This document shows, one piece after another, positions 21,668-33,107 of a DNA stretch of 64,000 nucleotides. The position numbers and the translations under genes were made by a program. How positions within the stretch are numbered: position 1 is the stretch's first letter; every line of letters starts with the position of its first letter. The notes under the pieces are model-generated. The model saw only the letters and a list, made by a program, of their open reading frames with translations, was not told the DNA's origin and ran no database searches. Source of the DNA: Parelaphostrongylus tenuis (taxonomy: Eukaryota; Nematoda; Chromadorea; Rhabditida; Metastrongylidae); NCBI GenBank assembly GCA_019055375.1, contig JAHQIW010000251.1, positions 120,445 through 184,444 of the forward strand. Direction: 5' to 3'.

Positions 21668-22345
21668 TTAGCGTCGCGATTCCGGGTTTGTCCAGTGGAT
21701 GTAGCGTGAATAAACTGGGAGAGAGCGTGCACAGGGTGGAGCCAGTGAAAACTGAGTCGGCGTGTTCTTCGACGTTTCACAAATGCGACGATATTTGGCG
21801 TCTGAAAAGAAAGTCCAATAGCAGTGGAATCAAGTACGAACGCTGCGCTTTGTTTCTGAAATTGTCGTGCTAAAGTAATCAGTTATTATCGATATAGTCA
21901 CCGGTGGAGATGTGGAATGTCCCTGATATGGTCAAGTTTCCATCGCTCGAAGGTATGGTTTCAAAAAATACGGAAAGGTATTCAACGTCAGCGCTGCCTG
22001 TAATTCATGTCAGTAAATCTATAATAAGAGTGACTACCATATCTAAAGTCTAGAGCAACTTTTCTTGGATATGCAATATGTACGCCGATCTTTGACAATG
22101 TTGCAATAAATCATTCAATTACTAGTAATTGCTTTTTTTAAGAATCAAAAGAGCTATGTATTTAATTTCAAAATAAAGTAGTTATATTGATTTCTTACGT
22201 TGAGCGCTTGCATTGATGAGTGCCGGTAGTGTTCCACGAAGAAATGGGAGGACCATCGAATCTGCTTCCATACATGTGGCACGCTGCACCAAAGCAGTAT
22301 TCTGACTAATTTGTATCTCAGAATTCACCAAAAGCTTGAAAAATG
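21668..22345 (-). CDS. 3' exons of an unrecognised minus-strand gene
   Basis: Three minus-strand exons join in phase: 22345-22199 (FFKLLVNSEIQISQNTALVQ, continuing to LPALINASAQ), 21997-21902 (SADVEYLSVFFETIPSSDGN, LTISGTFHIST) and 21801-21668 (DAKYRRICETSKNTPTQFSL, ending YIHWTNPESRR and stop). Junctions are canonical; the last acceptor TTTCTTTTCAG is excellent. The second exon looks like an extracellular beta-rich segment (NLTISGTF), which is a guess. Oddly, the last exon is also open for 114 codons in another frame to 21,460, where an AAAG|gtggca donor could lie, so the ending is uncertain. An S-family foldback lies just upstream. 5' exons are not found. Confidence 0.5.
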
Positions 22346-22384
22346 CTGCTCAGTTGATTTCATTATATAATCTGCAAAATTAAT

Positions 22385-22640
22385 TGCAGTCTTACCGAGG
22401 TTGCTACTTCAGAGCCATACACGCGTTTCGGAGGCATCGCCGTCTTCATCAATGGTCCACGTCCCACACTGAGCTCTACTTTGTGGCGGGGAGGGTAGAC
22501 GTATGTGGTGATAGCACAAAAAACTAGGTCTCAGTATGGGACATGGGCCACTGATGAAGGGGGCGACACCTCTGAAACAGGTGTATGGCTCTGACGTAAC
22601 AATCTCGGTAAGCCTTCAAACATTCTTACAGATCGTATTG
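22385..22640. repeat. S-family inverted-repeat element
   Basis: The left arm (TTACCGAGGTTGCTACTTC, CATACACGCGTTTCGGAGGC, CACACTGAGCTCTAC) pairs with the right arm (TCAGTATGGGACATGGGCC, CTGAAACAGGTGTATGG, CAATCTCGGTAAGCC). Close relatives are at 45.87 kb and 56.59 kb. No coding capacity. Confidence 0.65.
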
Positions 22641-22649
22641 AATGTATAT

Positions 22650-24270
22650 GGCGAGGTTTAAAAACAGTCGATGGGATGGATCAATTTATATTTCATTATA
22701 CTTTGAATGACCTTGGAGGTGTGTAATTTTTCTTGTAGTCGTTACATTTGTGCACTTTGGCTAAAGTTTCACGTCTTCGGAAATTTATTCTGATCGCAGG
22801 ATCTCGTTACAAGTGTGACTCATTATTTTCTCGCTTCACACGAATAATAGTAGCTTTAGTAAAGTTGAAATAATCTGTCAGGAAGACCCGTGTATACCTT
22901 AGTGTGGTCGCTAGGTGAGGACTACGACATCCATCAATGAATTACGAAGTCTAGCGGAGCTCTCAAGCGAGTGGCTCGAATGAATACGAAGTACATTGTT
23001 TCACATCAATTACAAATATTTCGCATAAATTGAAGGGGACCTGTATCTTAGCAGCGATCATGATTTTCTCTGATGTTCTGAAATAGTAGGAATGGAGTTT
23101 TGCTCTTCCACTTGAATTGCAGAAAAAGAAACCTTTTCCCCGACAAGATTAGCATTACCATCCTAATTTCAAAAGTATGAGAGTTTTTGTAAACCCCAGT
23201 AGGTAGAACCACCACCGTGATCGTAATGCTCGATACTACTTCTACTGCACCAGTCTCCTTCGTTACGATTTTTTAATGGAAAACATTTAACCGTGAAGCT
23301 TCATGAAGTTTTTCGTAAATAATGTCACCGATCGTTTTGTCGGCTGCCATTTACATTTTATCGCTTTACACCAACAATAAACTTTACTCAAAACGTGTTA
23401 TACCTTGTTTTGGCTATATTCGTTATTCACTTAATTCTTCTAATCACCCTACTGTAATTAGATCCACTTGCTTCTCGAGGATCACTACTTCTACAGAGTC
23501 ATAAATATTTCTGAATAGTATTAGAAAAAATGGTGAAATATTCAAGGTGTAACTTTTATTCGTAGGAGTAGTGAATTTTTATTCTATATATATTTATATT
23601 TATAGAACTTTTATTCGTAGGAAATGTTTTATAATTCAATGGAAACAGTTCCGAGTCTGCGAAATTTTCCATGATCAGAAAATATTGGCAGCAGTTGCTG
23701 CTTCACAGCTAAAATTGGCGGTTAGACCATTACGAGGTTGTGCATTGTTGCGAGAGCACCTTAGTCTATTTTATTGTCTTGAATATGAGTTACGGATCTA
23801 TTTTGCAGAAGAATCCCGGGTCTGTTAGCCACGAGGCCATTGGCTCACTTCTGAGTGGAGAATAGGGAACAAAAGAGAATCAAAAATCACCTTGTGATTT
23901 CTGATATGCAAGAAATTGCCTTTTTCTTTCTGCCTCGCCAACATGCCCATACACTCTTTGTATTGTAATAATCAAATTGCAGTCGCTAATTCGTTGGTAA
24001 GATAAGGAATGATTCTCTATGTTTATTTAACGCTCAACGGAATGAATCTTCCGTATGTTTTATGTGCGTCTATTTAAACTAAGAGCCCAGTATGGTGAAT
24101 AACTTGGCGCGAGAGTTGAGCGAAGGAAAGGAGTGAATGCATAGTGAGTGCTGAGTGTAGGTAGGTTATAGTGAAGAGGACAAAGAAAGAATGACCCTCT
24201 GTTCATCTATTCAACTCAGAGATTCTTTTTCTCTCAACAAGTATACTTAAGATCCTGGTCGCTCTCTAAC
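22650..24270. other. stretch without a supportable gene
   Basis: There are short open segments on both strands (for example around 23,200-23,300 and 23,690-23,820) but none with matching splice sites and phase. It may contain 5' exons of the minus-strand gene at 21.7-22.3 kb. Confidence 0.35.
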
Positions 24271-24275
24271 ACTGT

Positions 24276-24392
24276 GGGGGCGATTGGGGCACGGCGTGAG
24301 CTCGCCTCACCGCGCGCGACGGCAAACAGTTTGCAGTGCCAAGTGTTCAGTGAAGCCGGCCACCACAAAGAAGTTGCTGATTCGATCCCCTT
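24276..24392 (+). repeat. tRNA-derived SINE
   Basis: It starts GGGGGCGATTGGGGCACGGC, passes through a decayed box A region (CAGTGCCAAGTGTTCAGTG) and reaches a box B (GCTGATTCGATCCCC). It shares the CACCGCGCGCGACGGC leader with the SINE at 13.15 kb. Confidence 0.6.
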
Positions 24393-24778
24393 CTCCCGCG
24401 ATGCTTAACAGCATTTTTCAAAGTTGTTTTTTGGTTTCGATTAATATCGGAGGTTCTTCTATAAACTTCTGTTTCTGCTCGTAACCAACAAGTCGATATT
24501 CCAGAAGTAATGTGTTTGTACCGTATTGCACTGTGCTATTGTATTACGTAAAATATGCTATATTCGTTATTTTACAAGCAAATATGACATGTTTTGTTAT
24601 AGGCATCATTTTAAGTTGCAGTATTGAATAAATGATGACAAATAAATTATTATTTAATCACTTGTATTACGGTGTTGCGATACGGGATATGTTGTGATAT
24701 GGTGTGCTATTAATATGGTGTATATTGAACTGAGAGCAAAAAAATGACACCACAGAATCTTTTGTGAAGCGTCGTGGA

Positions 24779-24858
24779 AGGGATCGAACCAGAAACCTTG
24801 CTCTGGGCAGCCGCTATCACTAGCCATTCTTACCACTGGATGGGTCGTCAGGGCGCCC
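24779..24858 (-). repeat. tRNA-derived SINE head
   Basis: On the minus strand: box A-like AGTGGTAAGAATGGCTAGTG and box B TCTGGTTCGATCCCTTCC. It is inverted relative to the copy 400 bp upstream. Confidence 0.6.
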
Positions 24859-24884
24859 AACGAGATGGACTATTGCCGTGGCAC

Positions 24885-25350
24885 TGTCCTACCCAAAGGC
24901 TCAAGCAAGATTAGAGATGACTTTACGTTATCGAATGCTTTGCCAAGACGTCGATCATAGGAGTGCCCCTCAACTTGTAAGTAAGGGGTTTGAAGCTCCA
25001 AACTACGTGAACGATCAGATAAAAAACCATCAATCTATACACAAGGCCGTCGAAGATGAGGTGGACCGGATACGTGATGAGCTTTCAACGACAAGATAGC
25101 CGACGGACAAGTGCCGTTACCTAGATTACTCGTGATTTCAAACGTACTACAGCAACAACACGGCCTTGATTACCAGCTTTTTATACGGAACGTCTAGAAG
25201 ATATGGTGCTCAGGAATTCCTTATGGAGAAGAAAACCCGCTTGGCCATCTTACACAAGCCAGAGAAAAGTAAAAGGTTTACTGGCACCTGCTCAAGTCAC
25301 TTAACGATCAACAGGTTAAGAGGTGATGCAGATGATAAGTAATGCTAGCG
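24885..25350 (+). mobile_element. RTE 3'-end relic
   Basis: It aligns by eye with the C-terminal and 3' part of the plus-strand RTE at 41.2-41.63 kb: GACTTTACGTTATCGAATGC matches CACTTGGCGTTATCGAACGC, GTGATGAGCTTTCAACGACA matches GTGATGCGCTTCAACGACA, and CAAGTCACTTAACGATCAAC matches GAGTCACTTGACGATCAAC. It ends with the GGTGATGCAGATGATAAG tail. Frames are destroyed. Confidence 0.65.
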
Positions 25351-25729
25351 CTCGTCAGTTCCATATAAATGATTTTATGATTAGTCTCTTGATTTTGGCA
25401 GCTGCTTTTAACGAGTAGTATGGAGGGTTCATGCAACTGGATAACGATTTGAGGTTTAACTCACGACTCTAATTTGATATCGACTTCTGGAGTCTCATTC
25501 TAAGAATCTAATGCCTTAATATATTTTTGACGATCACTAAATTAACAGTTTTATTATAGTATAGTGTACAATATTTCAGAGCTATTTCTCTGCATAAGTC
25601 GCTTAGCTGTCTGACTGCCAAAATTAGAAATCATATTTCTAGAATGGATGCATCATTGCTGGAATGTAATCATTATTTATCTACATGAACCAAACGTTTT
25701 TAATTATTTCCACGTGTTTTTTTTTCAGC

Positions 25730-26350
25730 TATTCAATCTTTATATGCCAATAATCATTTTTGAGCCACGCATGCCATGTGGTCTGTTAAAGAGGGTTAAC
25801 ATATAGAGCCCGATACTCGTGTTTCGATCTTGCAGTCTCGTCAGTGGGCAACTACCCTTTCTCGTCTTTTGCCGGTCCTGTGTGGGTGCTCCAGCCCCAA
25901 CACTGGGAGTTAGCGACGACGAACGTTTTACACTCTATGTCCAGTGAAACTATCACCGAACACAGAGTGTTGTACACTCGATTGCTCATGTCTAGTATAT
26001 TCAGTATATCACATCCTTCGTTACGAGTGTTTTCTTAAGACCACAGCTCAAATTTCAATATGCCAAAAAAACATTTTTGAGCCAGCAAAAAAAAGGGCAT
26101 GATATATTGAATATACTGGGCTTGAGCAATCAAGTGTACAACACTTTGTTTTCGGTGATAATTTTACTGGACATGGAGTGTACAACGTCCGTCGTCGCTA
26201 ATTCTTAGTGTGGGGACTGGAGCACCCACAGAGATTAGCAAAAGACGCGAAAGGGTAATTGCCCGACTGACGAGACTGCAAGGTCGAAACAATGATTATT
26301 CGGCACATTGAAATTTGAGCTGTAGTCTTAAGAAAGCACTCGAAGCGAAT
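25730..26350. repeat. R-family palindrome (two copies head to head)
   Basis: The left half (to about 26,060) and right half (from about 26,085) are inverted copies over roughly 250 bases: CTCGTCAGTGGGCAACTACC, GGGTGCTCCAGCCCC, CAGAGTGTTGTACACTCGAT and TTTTCTTAAGACCACAGCTC all have reverse-complement partners. The spacer is A-rich. Internal blocks match the R elements at 32.8-33.1 and 41.7-41.9 kb. Confidence 0.7.
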
Positions 26351-27490
26351 GATATTCCATGTTCGATCAGTAAAGTTTCTCCATCAAATTTCTAGGGTAT
26401 TTCTAGTTTCCTTAATTCAAGTTTTCCAACGATGGTGCTCAATTTTGTTCGTTAACTTTTTCATCAATGGACATATCCCTGTAATTTGAATTACAACTTT
26501 ATGTTCATTACAGCTATGCCTCATAATCATTGTTTGTAGCAGATAGGTATAGAATTATTGTTGCAAACGTCTGTAATTTGTAAATGCTTCATTTAGAGAC
26601 GTTCAGGGCTTCTAAAGCATAACATCATGTGATACCAGTGAGAAGAAAGGTGATGGCGTGGCAGTGATAGCTTATATCGCGAGTTTCTCGTTTGTTTTTA
26701 CGATGGAGTGATCAAGCCTCTCATTCTTTTGGAGCTGGGAAAATGATATGAGACTTCTGGGAACAGTTCACCACTTGTATTTCAGGTGAAAGGATTGTGC
26801 CATATTAATCTTGAAGTGTAGCGCGATTCGATTCGAATAACATTCAGCGACGATTATAAGGAAGGCAACAATCTATCAATGCGAACCCAGCTGCGAAAAC
26901 CTCGAAGACACTAGTGGATGATGGATAGGTGGAGTGAATTTGAATGCAGGCCATGCTATTTTCTCAAAAAAAGAAAGTGTTACACGAATATTATTGTAGA
27001 AATGAGCATGAAGCAAAGATTTCAGGGCTAAGTAATCAAATCCAAAGCGCTATTGTAAATCTAAACAACAGACACCATGTATGTTTCTAACATTGGTGCA
27101 CAATCCTCGATCATGGTTTTTCTATCTTGATTTTTCGTTACGAAAAACTAATTTCGCTACATCTTGTAATGACCTCTTGAGGTAAGGTTTGCAAAAAATT
27201 TTCTTTTTGAGTTCAGGCGAACATCTTATTGTTACAAATTCGAAGGCGTAATTAACACATGAACATTTCATTGTTATCAAAGAGTCTATAATTGAGGCTA
27301 TATTTTTCATGAGAATACTTTTACATTTTGGACTTAAATATTTATTCACAGTACTTTTGAAATCAATAACGTGATATTGTTCCTTGAAATTCCTCATGTT
27401 CTCATGGAGTTTCAAGACGGAACAGTTTCTAAGACCAAACTCACACTAGAAGTCTTGGGGATTTATTATAAAATTTAATCTTGCCTTTAT
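26351..27490. other. stretch without a supportable gene
   Basis: The only sizeable ORF is 97 codons on the minus strand (27,122-27,415), Lys- and Cys-rich, with no motif I recognise and no splice partner. Otherwise AT-rich DNA. Confidence 0.35.
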
Positions 27491-27493
27491 ACC

Positions 27494-27990
27494 GTTGATC
27501 TTATAACATTTTTTTTAGCCTTTCGTGACATCTATTGTAATACTTATTCAGTGTAAGTCACGTGTTTCGGCATTACAACCTCGTCAGTTGCACAATGCCT
27601 TCTGGTTCAGTCAGTTCCGCCGAGAAGTATCCCCATTATAAAGGAACCGACGCCTAAATATTCAAACGCGCCGGTAGGTGATAAAATCACCCAATGGGTA
27701 ATGTTGTACAGTCGATTGCTAGTGGCTGGTAAGCATTACATTGTCGCACCCTTGTTTTTGAGTGTTTTGCGAGACTTCTCTCGAAGCAATATAATCTGAT
27801 AACATATTCCGAGCCTTTCATGAGGTATGGCACTTGTACACTACACGACACGTGTATTGGCATGGCTCGTCAGTTGCATGGCGCCATTCGGTTCAGTCGG
27901 TGTCGCGGAGAGACATCCCCTATACAACTTATGAGGATATAATAGCGGAACACGTGTCTTGCTCTGCAGAAGTGCCATGATAGAATTTAT
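27494..27990 (+). repeat. two T-family repeat units in direct order
   Basis: Unit 1 (27,520 onward: AGCCTTTCGTGACATC, CACGTGTTTCGGCATTAC, CCTCGTCAGTTGCAC, GTTCAGTCAGTTCCGCCGAG) and unit 2 (27,812 onward: AGCCTTTCATGAGGTATGG, CACGTGTATTGGCATGG, CTCGTCAGTTGCATGG, GTTCAGTCGGTGTCGCGGAG) are homologous. A third, inverted unit lies beyond the RTE at 31.64-31.88 kb. Confidence 0.6.
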
Positions 27991-28857
27991 GTCACCTGTC
28001 ACCTGTCGTCCCGTTGATCGTCGAGTGACTCGAGCGGGTACCAGCAACTCTACCATTTTTCCCTATCGCGTGCAAGAATAGCCCAATGGGACCTCCTCGC
28101 TTTAGGGATTCGCTGAGCATCACATCTTTCTTCTACCGCTTTCGTGAAGAAATCGGACCGACGGGTCGGTGGTTTTCCTTTAGAGAGCCTGACGTCCCGA
28201 GGAATCCAGTCGGTAACGGCTCTCGTCCATTGGTCGTCGTTGAAGCGCATCACGTGTCCGGCCCACCTTATTCTCGATATCCTGGCGTGTAGAACGGTGT
28301 CTCTGATTTTCGATAGTTGACGTAGGTCGCAACTTCGGATCCTTTCTCTCATATCCGAGATACGGGATGCTCCTAGCATCGACCTTTCCACTGCGCTTTC
28401 AATAACTCCAAGTGATCTTTCATCCTGCTTACGTAGCGACCAGGTTTCTGCCGCTTACGTTAGGGCAGGAATAATTGTCGAGTCGAAAAGGTGGGCACGG
28501 AGTCGGATGTTCTTTGTCCTCTTCACTACATCTTCGATGCTCTTAAACGTTCCCCAAGCCGCTCGTTTCCTCCTGCTCAACTCTGGAGCTAGGTCGTTCA
28601 TTTTGTTGATTTCACGACCTAGATAGATGTAACTAGAGCATTCAGAGATTATCGTTCTGCTGAGCGTGAATGGGGCATTCGAAGCCCATCCCCTCCTCAT
28701 AAACATTATTTTCGTGAGATTCAATTTTTCCACATGCGTTATCAAAATCGGTTAACATTTGTTCCGCTTGACTGATGTTTGGTGTTATGAGAACGATATC
28801 GTCAGCAAAGCGAAGATGGTTTGATTGTCGACCGTCAATTTTCACTCCCATATCGTC

Positions 28858-29565
28858 CTATTTTAATGTTCGCATGACGTTTTGTAGGGTGGCAGTAAAT
28901 AGTTTTGGCGAAATTGTATCGCTTTGTCGAACCTCTCTTCTTACGTCAATGGTGACATTGTTGTAGAATGGAGATATTTTGGTCGTGAAATCTTTGTAAA
29001 GCTCACGAAGGATCATTATGTACCGAGTAGGGACGCCCTGGTTATCCAGAGCCTCTATAACCGCTTCTGTTTCCACTGAATCAAAGGCTTTCTTCAGATC
29101 GATGAAAGTGAGGCTGAATGGTTGCTTGTACACTCGTGAAACTTCAATGAGACTTGTAAACGTGTTGATGTAGTTTATGGTACTAAATCCTTTTTGGAAC
29201 CCTGCTTGTTCGCATGACTGTCCTTCGTCCAGTGTTCTGTCAATCCTATTTAGGATGACTCGAGTAAAGAGTTTATAGACAACGGGCAGCAAGTAGATCG
29301 GGCGATAATTGCTTATGTCGTGAAGGTCTCCCTTCTTTAACAACAATACGGTCTTGCTGGTTTTCCATTGAATAGGGACCTTGCATTCTGACAGATAGCG
29401 AGAGAAGAGCCGAGCCAGGGTGTTGATGAGAACTGGCGGCAGGTTCTTTAGGTGTTCTGGACTAATCCTGTCTGGACCGGGTGTTATTCTGTTCTTCACC
29501 GACGATATAGCATGTCGGTTTTCGGAAAGGAGGACCGGTGGAATGACATATTCACCCTCTTTCAA
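28858..29565 (-). pseudogene. RTE reverse transcriptase, longest intact segment (235 codons)
   Basis: Encodes reverse transcriptase fingers and palm: AISSVKNRITPGPDRISPEH, then TVLLLKKGDLHDISNYRPI, AGFQKGFSTINYIN, SLTFIDLKKAFDSVETEAV and a VRQSDTISPKLFTATLQNVM block. The usual RQGDxxSPxLF has Ser for Gly here (RQSD). The YADD-type catalytic loop (FADD) lies in the next, frameshifted piece at about 28,800. Endonuclease pieces and the C-terminal piece are in other frames, so this is a broken polyprotein and not a host gene. Confidence 0.85.
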
Positions 29566-30412
29566 TTTATATGGCGGTAAGAGGACATGGTCCGAGTAGT
29601 ATTGGTGAATGGTTTTCTCCTAGCCCTTCTCGAAGCTGTAAGTGTCCCGTCAGGGCATCGGAGTGCAATCATCTTGGTCTTATAGTTGGCGAAGCCTCGC
29701 TGGGCTTTGCGAATGCTCTTCCCAGCTTCTGCCATAACTGCTGCTCTTCTCTCTTTAAGGTCTTCTTTTATCGCTTCTCTGCAGCGTTTCGCAAGTGCGG
29801 ACGTAAGGTTTCGGTTGCCTGCAGCTCGTGCGATTCCACGTTGACGTATGAGCTCGAGTGTCTTCGGAGACAAGCGTGTCTTCGTGACCTTAGGACTCTC
29901 GGCTTTCATAGCGCTAAAGTCAAGATGTTCAACGAGTCGATCGTACTTTTCGTCGATGTTGTCGACAGCGGTATCTTCCCAAGAGCAGACTAATGATTTG
30001 AATACATCCCAGTTTATGGTAGTGCTGGGACATCGTTGTTTGAATTTCGCGGCTTTCTCTCTTCTCCTCGAAAAAGGAACGTGGCGCGAAGGAGGCGATG
30101 GTGTGATCTTGTGTAGAACTTAGGATCAACAGCGACATTGATCAGGCAAAACCTTCGATTTACTAAGATGTGATCTATTTCGTTATGGTACTCTCCATTG
30201 GGAGACTCCCACGTCCATCGCTGAGAAAGAGGCTTTAGGAATTGCGAGTTACCATGCATGGTTCGGGTCGTCATGATAAACTCGGATAGCCTCTCACCCT
30301 GTTCATCTTATTCTAGTCCGGGGTCCCTATGTGACTTCCTTCAGACGTTCTTCTAAGTCCAATTTTTGCGTTGAAATCTCCGACAGTGACCTTGAAGAGT
30401 GTATGATCTTCT

Positions 30413-30614
30413 TTATTTCGAGTGCTTTGTTTAGACAACGCTCAAATTTCAATATATCCTTTCATTATTATTTGAGTTTTCATGTGGTCTGGTAAGGGCT
30501 CTTGTACAGCCCGATACACGTGTTTCCTCCTCAACAGACTCATCAGCCGGGCAGAACCCGTCGTCTGTCGATCTGTCGAAACACGTGTATCGGGCTCAAA
30601 TAATAATGAAAGGA
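30413..30614. mobile_element. R element inserted in the RTE, with 13-bp target duplication
   Basis: The 202-base insert interrupts the RTE endonuclease region. TGTATGATCTTCT occurs on both sides (30,400-30,412 and 30,615-30,627), while intact RTE copies have it once. The insert starts TTTATTTCGAGTGCTTTG and ends CTCAAATAATAATGAAAGGA, and its two halves are inverted (ACACGTGTTTC / GAAACACGTGTA around CTCATCAGCCGGGCAG). No ORF. Confidence 0.82.
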
Positions 30615-31596
30615 TGTATGATCTTCTCTGAAGAATTCGAAGTCCAGAAAGAAGGCTTTGACTTCGTCTTCGTCATAGCTTGATGTTGGTGCGTAAGCAA
30701 CGGAGATGGTCAAAGCCGGCATAGAACCACTTCGTTTCAATCGTAATCGTCCGGTACGGGTTGTTAGTTGTTCAAACGAATCAATGCTCACGGTCAAATT
30801 CGATTTGACGAGTACGCTAACGCCGCCGACACCTCTGCGATCGCATGTACCAAGGAACAGTTCTCCGGTGTCATAATTAGCGTGAAAAGGATGGCGCCTT
30901 CTCGTCTCAGCCAGGCCAATGACGTCGTTCCTTATTCTTCTTGCTTAAATCAATGGATCTTCTACAGCGGATTCGTGAGCAAGGGTTCTTGCGTTGTAGG
31001 TACAGATCGTCATTTTAGTCCGTTTCGTTCTTGGCAGCCTAGTTCGGCCCTGAGATTTTAGCAGCCTCTCCATACTCGTCCTACCTGGCGCTGCCGTACC
31101 AGGGGCTCTTTCGGGGTCAGGAGAATGAGGCCCATATTTGTTACTGTTTTTGGCATTTTGATACCCAACGTCTAGCTTGCCAAGCTCTAAACGTGGGGGC
31201 TGGCTACTCACGAGTAGCTTGCCAGTCTCTCTCGGAGGAGCGGGAGGAGCTTATTTGTTGGAGGCGACTCCTAACCGCCTACCATGTACTTCCCAACCGC
31301 TTGATTGCAGGCTTTTGGCCGACTTGACTCGTGGAAATAGAGGTTTTGTCAAGTCGGCGCTGCAGAAGCAGGGGTGCTCTCCCCTGAACTCACCTGCGTC
31401 TGTGGGAAGCACACGGTTGCTTTTGGTTCGCGTTTATTTCCCTATCCACCACCTGGGGACGCGCCACGTGCCCTCGCAACTAACCGGGCGGGATCCCTCA
31501 AAGAGGGAGATCCGTGGGCAAAGCAAGTTTGGTTGCAGTATTGGCGTTTACTGATAACTTGGTAGTTATTAGGAGGCGTTTAAATGATCATTATAA

Positions 31597-31640
31597 ATAT
31601 ATATATATACATATATATGTATATATATATATATATATAC
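31597..31640. repeat. TA-rich microsatellite
   Basis: Alternating TA with a few C/G interruptions, next to the 5' end of the RTE copy. Confidence 0.85.
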
Positions 31641-31885
31641 AACACGCGACTGTACAGCACTGCTTGTTGGATGATTTTATCACCTAGCGCAGCGTGTAAA
31701 TATTTCGAAGACGGTTCTTCTGCATAGGGGATTTCTTCCCGCTAAACCGACTGCTGAAGGCACCGTGCAACTAGCGAGGCTGTCATACGGAAATACTTGT
31801 CTTGTACTGCATAAATGCCATATTAGAATTTATGAATGACTCAAAATATGATATCAGATTATATTGTTTTAAACGATGTCTCAAA
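31640..31885 (-). repeat. T-family unit, inverted relative to 27.5 kb
   Basis: Reverse-complement matches to the 27.5-27.8 kb unit include GGTGATAAAATCA/TGATTTTATCACC, TAGTTGCACGGTGCC-like and CAATATAATCTGATA/ATATCAGATTATATTG. It lies just beyond the RTE 5' end. Confidence 0.55.
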
Positions 31886-32049
31886 AAATCGAAAATCAGG
31901 TGTATAACTTCGGGTTTGATCAATCCTCAAAACGTTTCACTGATTACAACGCGAACCCATCAATACTGTTTTATTCAATATTTTCTTCTGTTGCAAATCG
32001 GGTTACTAGGTGTGGTATGTTGGAAAAAGGTTCTAGTTGCATCATCGCT

Positions 32050-32760
32050 CGTCTAGATAAAATGAGCTTCCGCAAAGTGATGTCTCTATGGATGCTTCAT
32101 GTATGCATTGACCACAATCGTGTTGCACGCGTGATCATTTGAGGAAGACTTTTGGTGCGACAGCACAAGCGGGACCTACTCAAGTAGGTCAAAACTAGAG
32201 ATAAGTCCTACATCTACCACGAAAACAGCATCCACCACGGTTCTAGCTGCTTCGCAGAAAAGACCCACTATCTCAACTAAAGCCCAGGTTCCATGTTTGA
32301 AATATTATGCCATTGGTCTTCTGGGATGAGGAGAACATGCTGTTTCTACTGCTCGATAACAAGCTGGCATTCAGTGCCGACGTCTAGAAGAATCACCTCC
32401 GGATGTTGGTTGCAGCAAAGAGGCATCCGATACGACTCAGCCTTATCCATTCCATAACGATCGACCTCACACTGCAAATTTGACTCGTCACTTTGGAAAA
32501 CCAGGCTGGACCACGCTGTAACATCCATCAGCTTTGATTTTGTTGCATCGGGCTATCATCTGTTCCACTCCTCAAAGCAGCCTCTCCAGGACAAAGAATC
32601 TGAAGACTGCAACTGGCTCAATGACCTCACCAACTTCTTTAATGGCCAGCCTCTTTCTTTACGAAAAAAGACATCCAATCGGTGATTATCTTGATGATTA
32701 ATCGAATTCTTTAAACAGGTAACAGCGGAACCAACAAAAGTTTTGAATGCAAAAGAAATC
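32050..32760 (+). mobile_element. mariner transposase relic (3' half)
   Basis: Fragments in shifting frames match mariner: VFWDEENMLF, then HNDRPHTANLTRHFGKPGW (the HDNARPHTA catalytic block with changes) and YHLFHSSKQPLQDKESED followed by LNDLTNFFNGQPL (the C-terminal block). Several stops and deletions. Plus orientation. The 5' half is not recognisable. Confidence 0.7.
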
Positions 32761-32776
32761 AAGACACCCAGTAAAT

Positions 32777-33107
32777 CGTTTCATTATTATTTGAGCCAAC
32801 TTGTCATGTAGTCTGGTAAGGGCTTTTGTGCAGCCCGATACACGTGTTTCGTCCTTACAGACTCGTCAGCCGGGCAGAACCCGTCGTCTTTCGATCTTTT
32901 TATAGTCAGTTCTCTCGGGAGCCTTACACTCTTTATAGAGAGTCATCGAAGACGTACGTTTTACACTCTACGTCAAGTGAAATTTTCACCTAACACAGAG
33001 TGTTGCGCACTCGATTGCTCTTTGGCTGGTACTTTTATCATAATTATACCTTTATTTCGAGTGCTTTGTTTAGACCACGCTCAAATTTCAATAGATCCTT
33101 TCATTAT
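32777..33107. repeat. R element, longer version
   Basis: Carries the R core (CCCGATACACGTGTTTCGTC, CAGACTCGTCAGCCGGGCAG), then the segment with CACAGAGTGTTGCGCACTCG shared with the 25.7-26.3 kb palindrome, and finally the end block TTTATTTCGAGTGCTTTG to CCTTTCATTATT. A SINE follows directly. Confidence 0.65.

Larger units (their letters stand above)
27991..31520 (-). mobile_element. near-complete RTE-type non-LTR retrotransposon, defective
   Basis: On the minus strand the order is 5' UTR (about 31,520-31,210), an apurinic-type endonuclease domain (31,080-30,030: [31 protein letters not shown]), then reverse transcriptase (29,565-28,640: RPIYLLPVVYKLFTRVILNR, FIDLKKAFDSVETEA, catalytic FADDIVLITPN) and a C-terminal domain (28,745-28,050: RIRWAGHVMRFNDDQWTRAV, DWIPRDV). 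The 3' end has GGTGACAGGTGACAT, the short tandem tail typical of RTE. The frame breaks several times, and an R element is inserted in the endonuclease region, so it is dead. The first part is read from ATG near 31,211. Residue patterns match C. elegans RTE-1-type elements as I know them. Confidence 0.88.

Noticed and set aside
27122..27415. 97-codon Lys/Cys-rich minus ORF
   Set aside because: No recognised motif, no splice structure, AT-rich composition; probably chance.
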